DNA from: an uncultured Sutterella sp.
GTDB lineage: Bacteria; Pseudomonadota; Gammaproteobacteria; Burkholderiales; Burkholderiaceae_F
Length of the DNA: 22,722 bases
NCBI GenBank assembly: GCA_937906995.1
Contig: CALESB010000012.1
Coordinates: 1 to 22,722, forward strand
Direction: 5' to 3'
Part shown: piece by piece, positions 1 through 6,979 of the stretch
Layout: the number at the start of each line of letters is the position of its first letter
Numbering within the stretch: the stretch's first letter is position 1
Notes under the pieces: generated by a model
What the model was told of the DNA's origin: nothing
Database searches by the model: none
What the model saw: only the letters and a program-made list of their open reading frames with translations
Position numbers and translations under genes: made by a program

Positions 1-38
1 TGGTTGTATTTCCAGTGAAAGTAGGACATTGTCTGGCT
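1..38 (+). rRNA. rrf: 5S ribosomal RNA, 3' end only
   Basis: The first 38 bases match the 3' third of a bacterial 5S rRNA. The loop E/helix IV segment GTGAAAGTAGGACATTGTC (16-34) corresponds to the E. coli GCGAGAGTAGGGAACTGCC stretch. It is followed by TCTGGC, which would pair with the missing 5' end to close helix I. The 5' two thirds lie outside the window. A strong terminator follows within ten bases, as expected at the end of an rRNA operon. The exact 3' end (37-40) is estimated from homology. Basis: sequence seen plus family knowledge. Confidence 0.82.
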
Positions 39-46
39 CCCCATTT

Positions 47-80
47 AAAAAGCCTCGAAGGTAACCCTTCGAGGCTTTTT
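47..80 (+). terminator. Rho-independent terminator of the rRNA operon
   Basis: A perfect 10-bp GC-rich stem, GCCTCGAAGG (52-61) with CCTTCGAGGC (66-75), has a TAAC loop. It is flanked by AAAAA on the left and TTTTT on the right, so it could act in both directions. It lies immediately after the 5S end and separates the rRNA operon from lptF. The 96 bases from 81 to 176 hold only a weak TATAAA-like box at about 124-129 as a possible lptF promoter element. Confidence 0.9.
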
Positions 81-176
81 CGTAACTGGACGTTCTCAAA
101 TGGGTATTTTCAAGCCTAGTGTTATAAAATCTCTGCTTAGGTTTGAACCATACTTTTATTCAATGTTAGGTCACGC

Positions 177-1286
177 ATGATTTTTCGACGTGCACTTGTT
201 TCTGAACTCGCTAATACAGCTGGCGCTGTATTTACTGTGATTTTCTCGATCGTTTTAACGATCGGGTTGGTCCAGATTTTGGGCATGGCTGCCGGTGGTC
301 GTATTGATAGCGGTACGGTCATGGAAATGGTGGTTTACCAGGCCTTGGTTAATCTTGCCCCATTACTTAGCGTTTCTCTTTTTATTGCAGTACTTATGAC
401 ACTTTCTCGCAGTTGGCTTGAAAGTGAAATGGTTGTTTGGTTTTCTTCTGGCGGCATTAGTCTGCTATCCTGGATTCGCCCTATTCTTCGCTTCAGTGCC
501 CCAATTATTTTATTGATTGCAGCACTATCTTTAGTGATTTCTCCTTGGGCAGAAGGACAGAGCGATATGAATCGCGCTGTGTATTCTCAGCGTGATGATG
601 TGGATCGTCTGACACCTGGGCAATTCGTTGAGATCGGTGGCGGTAAGCAAGTCTTTTTTATTGAAGAAGTTTCAAAAGATGGCTTATCCGTCAAAAATGT
701 TTTTCTAACTCAAACCGATAAAGACCGCGAAATGATTATTGTCGCTCACTCTGGTCACGTCGAAGTAAACGAGGCAGGTGATCGCTACATCTATCTTCAA
801 AACGGTCGTCGTTATGAAGGTGTTGCTGGTACAGCTAAGTATAAGATTTCTGATTTTGATACTTACGCTGTTCGCTTAGATATCAAGCCTGATCAAGCGA
901 TGCAATTGCGTAGCGTTGATGTGGCCCCGCTGCCTATTCTGATGGCTCGTTCCGATAATAAAGAAGTCCAAGGGGAACTCTTATGGCGTATTTCTTGGCC
1001 TTTTGTTGCATTTAATTTAATGCTCATTGCTATTCCTTTATCTTTCACGAATCCTCGTGCAGGACGAAGCTTAAATGTAGTGATTGCGTTATTGATCTTC
1101 GTTTTGTATCTAAACGGTATCAGTTTAGCTCGTACATGGGTAGAACAAGGGGTAACCTCCTTGCCCGTTGCGTTGGTTCTTCTTAATGGATCGTTCTTTG
1201 CTTTAGCCTGCATTCTTTTTGCGCGTCGAACGGTAATGCAACGCTGGATTCCGCTTTGGATGTATCCGAGTCACTGGCGGAGATAG
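177..1286 (+). CDS. lptF: LPS export ABC transporter permease LptF
   Basis: This is a 369-residue member of the YjgP/YjgQ permease family. LptF pairs with LptG and the LptB ATPase (LptB2FG) in the inner membrane, where the complex extracts lipopolysaccharide and passes it to the LptC-A-D bridge. The protein shows the family layout: three N-terminal membrane segments (about 13-35, 55-80, 95-120), a soluble periplasmic jellyroll (about 125-265), and three C-terminal membrane segments from about 270. The length is typical. The start is the ATG at 177, with only a weak ribosome binding site before it. lptG begins five bases after its stop, which is the usual lptF-lptG operon. LptF and LptG resemble each other; first position, and the family's usual gene order, favour LptF. 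Confidence 0.9.
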   Translation: MIFRRALVSELANTAGAVFTVIFSIVLTIGLVQILGMAAGGRIDSGTVMEMVVYQALVNLAPLLSVSLFIAVLMTLSRSWLESEMVVWFSSGGISLLSWIRPILRFSAPIILLIAALSLVISPWAEGQSDMNRAVYSQRDDVDRLTPGQFVEIGGGKQVFFIEEVSKDGLSVKNVFLTQTDKDREMIIVAHSGHVEVNEAGDRYIYLQNGRRYEGVAGTAKYKISDFDTYAVRLDIKPDQAMQLRSVDVAPLPILMARSDNKEVQGELLWRISWPFVAFNLMLIAIPLSFTNPRAGRSLNVVIALLIFVLYLNGISLARTWVEQGVTSLPVALVLLNGSFFALACILFARRTVMQRWIPLWMYPSHWRR

Positions 1287-1291
1287 TCGAA

Positions 1292-2422
1292 ATGAAAGTT
1301 GTTACCCGCCATTTAACAAAAGAAATTCTTCAAGCAACTGGATTTGTTCTTCTTGCTTTGATTGCGCTTTTTGCTTTTTTTGACTTAGTTGGACAATTAG
1401 GTCGTATTAGCAAAGGCTATACCTTAATTGATGCGTTCATCATTACAGGGTTGCGCCTTCCTATGCGCATTTATGAAGTCATGCCGATTGCCGCCCTATT
1501 AGGGGCAGTCTTCGTTATGAGTCAGTGGGCGGCACGCTCTGAATTCACGATTTTGCGTGTAGCAGGTCTTAGTCCGGTTCGCCTTGCAGGTATGCTGATG
1601 GTACCGGGTTTGATTCTTATGACGTTGACTTACGGTTTTGGTGAGTTTATTGCTCCTTCGTCAGATGTCTATGCTCGTGAATACCGCGCTTTTATTCAAA
1701 ATCGTACCATGAGTGTTAGAGGTTCCAGTACGGGTGCGTGGGTTCGAGAGGTCACTCAATCTCCCACGGGTGAACGAAGCGTGCGTTACATTAACGTGCA
1801 GAAAATTACCTCTGATCAAGAAGCCCAAATTTGGCGAGTTTATGATTTTAACAGTAAACAAAATCTCACCCGTATAGTAACTGCTGATAGTGGAACTTGG
1901 GCTCATAAGCAAGGGTGGCTTTTAAAACAAGCCGTTAATACTTCTTTGCCTATTTTGTCTGACTTATCTGTAACTCCTATTTTGGATAGAGTTATGGTTT
2001 CTCCTCCTGTCAGTATGATGTTAAAAACGAGCATTGACCCAAGTATTTTCAGTGTCATGATGCTTAAGCCTGAGAATATGTCTATGCGAGCTTTAGCTCA
2101 CTACGTCACTCATTTGCAACAGACACAACAGCAATCTGGACGCTACGAGATTTCACTTTGGAATAAGGCTTTTTATCCTGTGGCTATTTTGGTGATGATT
2201 GCTTTGGCAATGCCATTTGCCTATATGAATACTCGCTCAGGTGGAGTCAGTATTAAGATCTTTGCTGGTGTGATGATTGGCTTAGGCTTTTATACAGTGA
2301 ACAATTTGTTCTCGTATATTGGCATGCTGAATACTTGGCCACCACTGTTAGTTGCACTTGTTCCTACAGTCATTATGCTGATTCTAGCTATGATTGGGAT
2401 GTGGATGGTTGAACGTCGCTAA
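1292..2422 (+). CDS. lptG: LPS export ABC transporter permease LptG
   Basis: This 376-residue partner permease of LptF belongs to the YjgP/YjgQ family. It forms the other half of the membrane channel in LptB2FG. The start at 1292 gives the expected N-terminus MKVVTRHLTKEIL, with the first membrane helix from about residue 13. A GGAG at 1279-1282, inside the end of lptF, serves as ribosome binding site. The frame is open from 1256, but the extra 12 residues overlap lptF and lack the family pattern, so the internal ATG is preferred. Three membrane segments, a periplasmic domain (about 125-265) and three more segments are visible. A bidirectional terminator follows, so the operon appears to hold only lptF and lptG. 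Confidence 0.9.
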   Translation: MKVVTRHLTKEILQATGFVLLALIALFAFFDLVGQLGRISKGYTLIDAFIITGLRLPMRIYEVMPIAALLGAVFVMSQWAARSEFTILRVAGLSPVRLAGMLMVPGLILMTLTYGFGEFIAPSSDVYAREYRAFIQNRTMSVRGSSTGAWVREVTQSPTGERSVRYINVQKITSDQEAQIWRVYDFNSKQNLTRIVTADSGTWAHKQGWLLKQAVNTSLPILSDLSVTPILDRVMVSPPVSMMLKTSIDPSIFSVMMLKPENMSMRALAHYVTHLQQTQQQSGRYEISLWNKAFYPVAILVMIALAMPFAYMNTRSGGVSIKIFAGVMIGLGFYTVNNLFSYIGMLNTWPPLLVALVPTVIMLILAMIGMWMVERR

Positions 2423-2432
2423 TAGAAAAAAT

Positions 2433-2463
2433 AAAAGGATGAACTTGCATGGTTCATCCTTTT
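2433..2463. terminator. Bidirectional terminator between lptG and tonB1
   Basis: A perfect 12-bp inverted repeat, AAAAGGATGAAC (2433-2444) with GTTCATCCTTTT (2452-2463), has a seven-base loop. It has a T-rich tail on the plus side (2461-2476) and an A-rich flank on the left that becomes a T-tract on the minus strand. It lies between the convergent lptG and tonB1 stops and can serve both. Confidence 0.85.
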
Positions 2464-2467
2464 GTTT

Positions 2468-3499
2468 TTATTTTTTGAAAATAATGGTCTTTTTAAACCA
2501 TACTTTCAATGGTTGATGTGATGGAGTTTTTATCGGTTCAAATTGCATTGAGCGTATGGACTTCAATGCGGCCTCTTCAAAGCCGAGCTGAGGCAAGTCT
2601 TTTGTAAGCACTTCGGTTTGTTCAACTCTGCCATCAACTCCCACCAAAAATCGAACTGTTACTTTGACCGGCTTTGAATAGCCAATCGAGCGGGCTTGTT
2701 TTGGATAATGAGCTGGACGTTCAAATAAGATTTTATAGTCTAACCCTTTGGAGCTCATAGCAGTAAAGGAGCCATCACCGTTGGACAAGTACGAGCCAGA
2801 GCCCGCAGCGGTGCCAGTTCCTTTGCCCAGGCCTGATACCACTTTTCCCTCCTGTCGACTATGAGCGCCTACTGAGCCAGCAACTCCCCCTAATCCGCCT
2901 GCACTTGTTTTTGCTTGTCCAGTTGCATCACCTTCCTTTGCCGTATGTTGAGAGACCTTTTTGTTTAGCTTTTCCCCAGTCAGTTTTTTGGCATCATGTC
3001 GCTTCTCCAATGGATTGTCTAACATTGTTTTTGGAGTCGGCACTTTCTTTTCTGTCTTTTGGATGGAATTTGCCTGAGTAGAAGAAGTTGAGAGTGTTTT
3101 GACTTCATTATTCTTGTGCGGGACTGCTTTTAAGGGGGCAAAGTTTTTTTCATTTTTAAGTTCCTCACCATGTGACTGAGAGGTAAGAGTTTTTGAGATA
3201 AGTCCTTCTTGGCGCTTTTGAGCCGTGTCATTTGTATTTTCGTCATTCTTACTGGTAGGACTTAATCGACGATTGTCACCATTGGTGCCTCCATCGCCTT
3301 GTGGTGATTGCATGTGGGCTTGACCTTGGCCTCCTATTTCACCGCCACCAGCACCCACGAGATCAAGAGTAATCATGCCATCAGCACCAATGCTAGGCTT
3401 GTTGGACGCGAAAATGGCAATAGCTGTCAAAATTGCGACATGTATTGCAACGGAAGCACCATAAGCGGAAAGCCAAGGACGTTGTTTGGATTTATCCAT
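2468..3499 (-). CDS. TonB family energy transducer (system 1)
   Basis: This 343-residue protein links proton-motive force harvested by ExbB/ExbD to an outer-membrane receptor. One N-terminal membrane helix (about 12-31) carries Ser16 and His20, the same spacing and numbering as the SxxxH motif of E. coli TonB. A long periplasmic linker (about 40-235) is rich in Gly, Ser, Thr, Lys and Gln instead of the usual Pro-Lys/Pro-Glu repeats. The C-terminal TonB domain (about 256-343) includes the YPKQAR motif and the VxFxVxxDGxV strand that contact the receptor. The ATG at 3499 overlaps the exbD1 stop by one base (TAATG), which implies translational coupling. It is the last gene of the minus-strand cluster receptor-exbB-exbD-tonB. 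The symbol is left blank because the TonB subclass is uncertain. Confidence 0.85.
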   Translation of the reverse strand: MDKSKQRPWLSAYGASVAIHVAILTAIAIFASNKPSIGADGMITLDLVGAGGGEIGGQGQAHMQSPQGDGGTNGDNRRLSPTSKNDENTNDTAQKRQEGLISKTLTSQSHGEELKNEKNFAPLKAVPHKNNEVKTLSTSSTQANSIQKTEKKVPTPKTMLDNPLEKRHDAKKLTGEKLNKKVSQHTAKEGDATGQAKTSAGGLGGVAGSVGAHSRQEGKVVSGLGKGTGTAAGSGSYLSNGDGSFTAMSSKGLDYKILFERPAHYPKQARSIGYSKPVKVTVRFLVGVDGRVEQTEVLTKDLPQLGFEEAALKSIRSMQFEPIKTPSHQPLKVWFKKTIIFKK

Positions 3500-3903
3500 T
3501 ATTGTCCCTGTGCTGCAATAGAGATTCGATCAATGCCGGCTAAACGGACGGTATCCATCACAGCAACGACCTTACCGTATTGAGAATCAACGTCACCCCG
3601 TAAAACAATGGTGAGCTTATCCGTTTTTGATTTCTCTTCTACTAAGCGCTTTTGCAAATCACTTAATGTAATGACATCTCGTTCCAAATAGATGGTTCCG
3701 TTTTTGTCGATACTAATGGGCAGTGTTTTAGTGGTATCCACTTTAGCTACCGCGGCGGTAGGTAACTGCAATGCAATGGTCTTTTGCGTCACCATGGTTA
3801 GCATCGAGAGCATGAAGAAAACGAGTAAAAAGAAAATGATGTCAATCATGGGGATGATCATGATGGCAGGCTTTTCTTCCACGTGTAATGAACGTAAACG
3901 CAT
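3499..3903 (-). CDS. exbD: ExbD/TolR family proton-channel subunit (system 1)
   Basis: This 134-residue single-pass inner-membrane protein partners ExbB in the proton-driven motor that powers TonB. A short cytoplasmic N-terminus is followed by a membrane helix (about 15-40). The helix contains PMID with Asp21, equivalent to the essential proton-carrying Asp25 of E. coli ExbD. A periplasmic domain (about 50-134) contains the LxxRGDxxxxYG-like motif near residues 101-110. Its ATG abuts the exbB1 stop with no gap, and its stop overlaps the tonB1 start. The position between exbB and tonB, and a receptor gene in the same cluster, favour ExbD over TolR. Confidence 0.88.
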   Translation of the reverse strand: MRLRSLHVEEKPAIMIIPMIDIIFFLLVFFMLSMLTMVTQKTIALQLPTAAVAKVDTTKTLPISIDKNGTIYLERDVITLSDLQKRLVEEKSKTDKLTIVLRGDVDSQYGKVVAVMDTVRLAGIDRISIAAQGQ

Positions 3904-4509
3904 TTAATTGACCTTACAAGAGGCTAAAAAGTGATTTGCACCCGTTTCAATATCCGTGATTAAACGATTGGCAAGCTGACTTAACCAAACGTGCACGATG
4001 AGAGCCAAAATAGCGACAAAAAGACCAAATGCCGTGGCAATGAGAGCTTCGGCAACGCCGCCGGTAATGGCAAAGGGCTGGCCATCAGAAATAGATAAAA
4101 CATCGAAGGCACTGATCATCCCGGTAACGGTTCCTAATAAACCAAGCAATGGGGAAAGCGTCACAATGGCACTTAAGTAATTTAAGTTAGCGCGAATGCT
4201 TACAGCAGATTGTGTTAGAGAGCCTTCTAAGTAGTCTTTGAGATTGATAGGGCTGTGGCTTTTGTCGATGACGTCAGCAAGAGCCTCGCCTAAAATGCCT
4301 CCAGCTTGATGGCATAGAGCTTTTGCCTCTTGCATTTTCCCAGTACTAACAAGTAAAGGCAGTTGACGTTTAAGAAGGGCCATATCTGTTGCGGATTGTT
4401 GATAGAAACGAAAGCGCTCTACAGCAATGGCTACAGTAATAATTGAGGCCAATAATATTGGCCACATGACATAGCCCCCCGCTAAAAATAGGTGAAGTGC
4501 GCTAGACAT
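3904..4509 (-). CDS. exbB: ExbB/TolQ/MotA family proton channel (system 1)
   Basis: This 201-residue protein has three membrane segments (about 8-30, 108-130 and 150-178). It shows the family signature SPLLGLLGTVTGM in segment 2 and GVAEALIATAFGL in segment 3, which includes the conserved Thr positions lining the proton path. ExbB forms a pentamer around an ExbD dimer in the inner membrane. It starts 22 bases after the receptor stop, with AAAGGA about 11 bases upstream as ribosome binding site. The genes receptor, exbB, exbD and tonB are tightly packed and very probably one operon. TolQ is less likely because no tolA, tolB or pal is nearby. Confidence 0.88.
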   Translation of the reverse strand: MSSALHLFLAGGYVMWPILLASIITVAIAVERFRFYQQSATDMALLKRQLPLLVSTGKMQEAKALCHQAGGILGEALADVIDKSHSPINLKDYLEGSLTQSAVSIRANLNYLSAIVTLSPLLGLLGTVTGMISAFDVLSISDGQPFAITGGVAEALIATAFGLFVAILALIVHVWLSQLANRLITDIETGANHFLASCKVN

Positions 4510-4531
4510 AGTGATAGTGTCCTTTAAAAAA

Positions 4532-6694
4532 TTAGTAAGTGCCCTTTAGGCCGATAAAGAAAGCTCGTTTTGCACCAGGTACAACTGTTGAATATGCGCT
4601 TGCACTTTCAGTTTGATATTCCCAGTATTCTTCATTGGTGACATTAGTGACGCCAGCATAAACATCGAGCCAATTTTTGGGGCTCCATCGCATGGATAGG
4701 TCTAACAAACCATAGGAGTGAAAGACGCCACCGGTTTCTGCATCATCTTTTTTCATAAAGTTGTTGTAAGAGCCAAAGCGTGTGTATTGACCAGACACAG
4801 AGAGGTCATCATTAAAGTTATAGGTCGCTTTGAAACTCGCCTTGTGTTTGGGCACTTTTTGTAAGCCACTTGAGGCGTAGTCGATGGAAATGTTCTTATC
4901 CTCTAAGAATTGGCAACTCTGAGCATTGCGGCAGCGGGTCTTCCCCATGGTGTAAGAGTAGGATTCTTCTAGCGAGAGTTTTCCAATGGTTTGAGTTAAA
5001 ACTAAGTCTGCACCCCAACGACGAGACTTCAATAAGTTCATTGTTTCTCGATTCAACCCTTCATCACTCATGAAGAGAAAACGGTTCATTTGGTTATTGG
5101 TTTCGGATAACCAAGCTGTAAGACTAATTGTTGAAAAGCCCAATTGATCTCGAATACCAATCTCGTACATATTGAAGATTTCGTCATCGGCTTTCGTCGC
5201 TGACATGACTTTGCCATTGGGCGTTGCGATTGAGTCTGTAATTTGAAGACCATCAGGAACCGTATAGCCCCGTTCATATCGCGCATAGATGCGCCCCGTG
5301 TCACGATAGTTGTAGGCAGCAGATAATTCAAAAGCAGAGTTCCAACGATCAGACTGGTCAGAACCTTTACCTTCTGTGGTATCAGCTTTATCAAATTGCC
5401 AACGTGTTAACTCTCGACGCACACCTTGTGTGAATTCAAAGTTATCCCATTTGATGGTATTTAAGGCAAAAAGCGCATAGGTACCCTTGTCATAGTCGTA
5501 GTGCAAAGGTATGGCTTCATAAATCTTCCCGTGCTCATCTTTGCCTTTGTATTTGTAGTTGTTATAGGCAAGACCCGCTTTTTGACGAGTGTAATCAAGG
5601 CCAATTAAAAGCGTATTGTCGTTGAGGTAATTCCAGTCTAATTTTGCTCGAACACCGTGACCATCATGGTCCATGCGTTTATTGTCATCATCAATACCAA
5701 TGTAGTAGCCATCGTTATAGAAGATGTCAGTGCTTAAATGCATGGTGTTGGAAAGGTCATTGAGGTAGCTGACATTAACAGTGTCAAGTTGTCGGTCACC
5801 AATTAAGTAATCTTTGACGGTCTTGGTGATCTTATGGCCTTGACCATCTAAACCAACGGTGATTTCTTTATCTTTAGGACGATAGTCTTCTCCAAACTCT
5901 TTAATTTTGGAGATACTGACATTACCAAGGTATTGAGACTCTTCTTCCAAGCGACTATAGCGAACAATCAGCGATTGACTTGGCGTTAAGTTCCAACGCA
6001 AACCGCCAGCAAAGTAGTTGGAGTGACGGAAAGTATCAACAAAATAGAGATCGCGATCTAAGTGTGCGTAGGAAAGATCGTAAGCGAATCGATTGTCATC
6101 AAATGTGCCGCCTAAATTACCATTAATGCGATAACCCTTGCTGTTATATTCTGCAGCCAAGGAGGACTTAGGGTCAGACATGGATCGCAAATTAGTGGTG
6201 ATATTTACGATACCACCAGAAGCGCCAGAACCATAGAGAACGCTTCCACCTCCCGGAATAACTTCAATACGCTCAAGTTGCTCAACAGGAACAACATCAT
6301 AATTGGTGTGACTGGGGTGATTAACCAAAGTCGTGATGGGAGCACCATCTAATAGCACTTGAATATTGCGAGTGGCTTGGTCTGCACCTTGTCCGCGGAT
6401 GTCAATATCTCCCATACCCGTAGAGTTGACATTGATACTGGGAACTGAACCTAAAACATCAGTAATGGTTCGCTTCCCTTTTTGTTGGATGTCTTCCTTT
6501 CGAATCACGATGATTTCTTTCGTGTTTCTCATGCGTTCAATTTCAACATAGTCCGGTCGAACATAGCTGTCTTGAAGTTCGATATCCTCATCCAAAGGAT
6601 TGGATGAAGCATAGGCGGGGTGGGCAAGAGCAAGTAAAGCAAAAGCTAAACTTGTTGATAAAAGTGTTGGGCAGGTGGAGACAGATTCTGGCAT
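4532..6694 (-). CDS. TonB-dependent outer-membrane receptor (system 1)
   Basis: This 720-residue TonB-dependent receptor consists of a plug (about 50-170) and a 22-strand barrel (about 175-720). The plug motifs are typical: TITDVLGSVPSI, DIRGQGAD, QVLLDGAP, and QLERIEVIPGGGSVLYGSGASGGIVNI. The chain ends in Tyr, an acceptable aromatic end for barrel insertion. A C-x5-C pair (Cys588, Cys594) lies in a predicted surface loop. A signal peptide with AYA cleavage after residue 29 is plausible. Its n-region, however, has Glu3 and no Lys or Arg, and there is no Shine-Dalgarno sequence, so the start is in doubt. The substrate cannot be read from sequence; a siderophore or other metal chelate is likely by family. 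It heads its own exbB-exbD-tonB operon. Confidence 0.9.
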   Translation of the reverse strand: MPESVSTCPTLLSTSLAFALLALAHPAYASSNPLDEDIELQDSYVRPDYVEIERMRNTKEIIVIRKEDIQQKGKRTITDVLGSVPSINVNSTGMGDIDIRGQGADQATRNIQVLLDGAPITTLVNHPSHTNYDVVPVEQLERIEVIPGGGSVLYGSGASGGIVNITTNLRSMSDPKSSLAAEYNSKGYRINGNLGGTFDDNRFAYDLSYAHLDRDLYFVDTFRHSNYFAGGLRWNLTPSQSLIVRYSRLEEESQYLGNVSISKIKEFGEDYRPKDKEITVGLDGQGHKITKTVKDYLIGDRQLDTVNVSYLNDLSNTMHLSTDIFYNDGYYIGIDDDNKRMDHDGHGVRAKLDWNYLNDNTLLIGLDYTRQKAGLAYNNYKYKGKDEHGKIYEAIPLHYDYDKGTYALFALNTIKWDNFEFTQGVRRELTRWQFDKADTTEGKGSDQSDRWNSAFELSAAYNYRDTGRIYARYERGYTVPDGLQITDSIATPNGKVMSATKADDEIFNMYEIGIRDQLGFSTISLTAWLSETNNQMNRFLFMSDEGLNRETMNLLKSRRWGADLVLTQTIGKLSLEESYSYTMGKTRCRNAQSCQFLEDKNISIDYASSGLQKVPKHKASFKATYNFNDDLSVSGQYTRFGSYNNFMKKDDAETGGVFHSYGLLDLSMRWSPKNWLDVYAGVTNVTNEEYWEYQTESASAYSTVVPGAKRAFFIGLKGTY

Positions 6695-6733
6695 TTTTCG
6701 TTTTTTTGGAATACGTAAAACAAACTTGATGGA

Positions 6734-6739
6734 AGTATA
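6734..6739 (-). promoter_or_regulatory. Candidate -10 box for the minus-strand receptor operon
   Basis: Read on the minus strand, this is TATACT (5 of 6 matches to TATAAT), about 39 bases upstream of the receptor ATG at 6694. No good -35 hexamer is present at the proper distance, which would fit an activated promoter. The call is from pattern only. Confidence 0.35.
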
Positions 6740-6768
6740 AGGTATGTTTTACTGAAAGTTATTGTTTG

Positions 6769-6819
6769 TTAGCCCCGGAATTTAAAGGCTAATTATTAAC
6801 TAAAAGTTAAGGGGGCTAA
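6769..6819. promoter_or_regulatory. Inverted repeats in the divergent receptor promoter region
   Basis: TTAGCCCC (6769-6776) and GGGGCTAA (6812-6819) form perfect 8-bp arms. Between them lies a smaller palindrome, TTAAC-TAAAA-GTTAA (about 6796-6810). A further GGCTAA sits at 6787-6792. The element lies between the two divergent receptors. It could be an operator or an RNA hairpin for leftward transcripts. No regulator gene is adjacent, and I saw no convincing Fur box. Confidence 0.4.
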
Positions 6820-6875
6820 AAAATGTCTTATAAAAATAAATAAAAAGTTCTCTAATCATTCTTAAGATAAATTTA

Positions 6876-6900
6876 AAATTTTTGTGACAAAATTTCACAA
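6876..6900. promoter_or_regulatory. Overlapping palindromes upstream of the plus-strand receptor
   Basis: Two overlapping inverted repeats are visible: AAATTTT (6876-6882) with AAAATTT (6889-6895), and TTGTGA (6882-6887) with TCACAA (6895-6900). The second resembles a CRP/FNR-type site, but its half-sites TGTGA and TCACA are separated by seven bases rather than six. It lies about 80 bases before the receptor start, a plausible activator or operator position. No clear -35/-10 pair for this receptor was identified. Confidence 0.35.
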
Positions 6901-6979
6901 TTGTTAAATTTTGGATACGCGCTCTTGTTTGTAAGACAGTCAAAAAACAAAGAGCGCTCTTTAATCCTTAGGAGAAAAC

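Noticed and set aside
6882..6900. CRP binding site
   Set aside because: The half-sites are perfect but the gap is seven bases, not six. Kept only as an unspecified palindrome.
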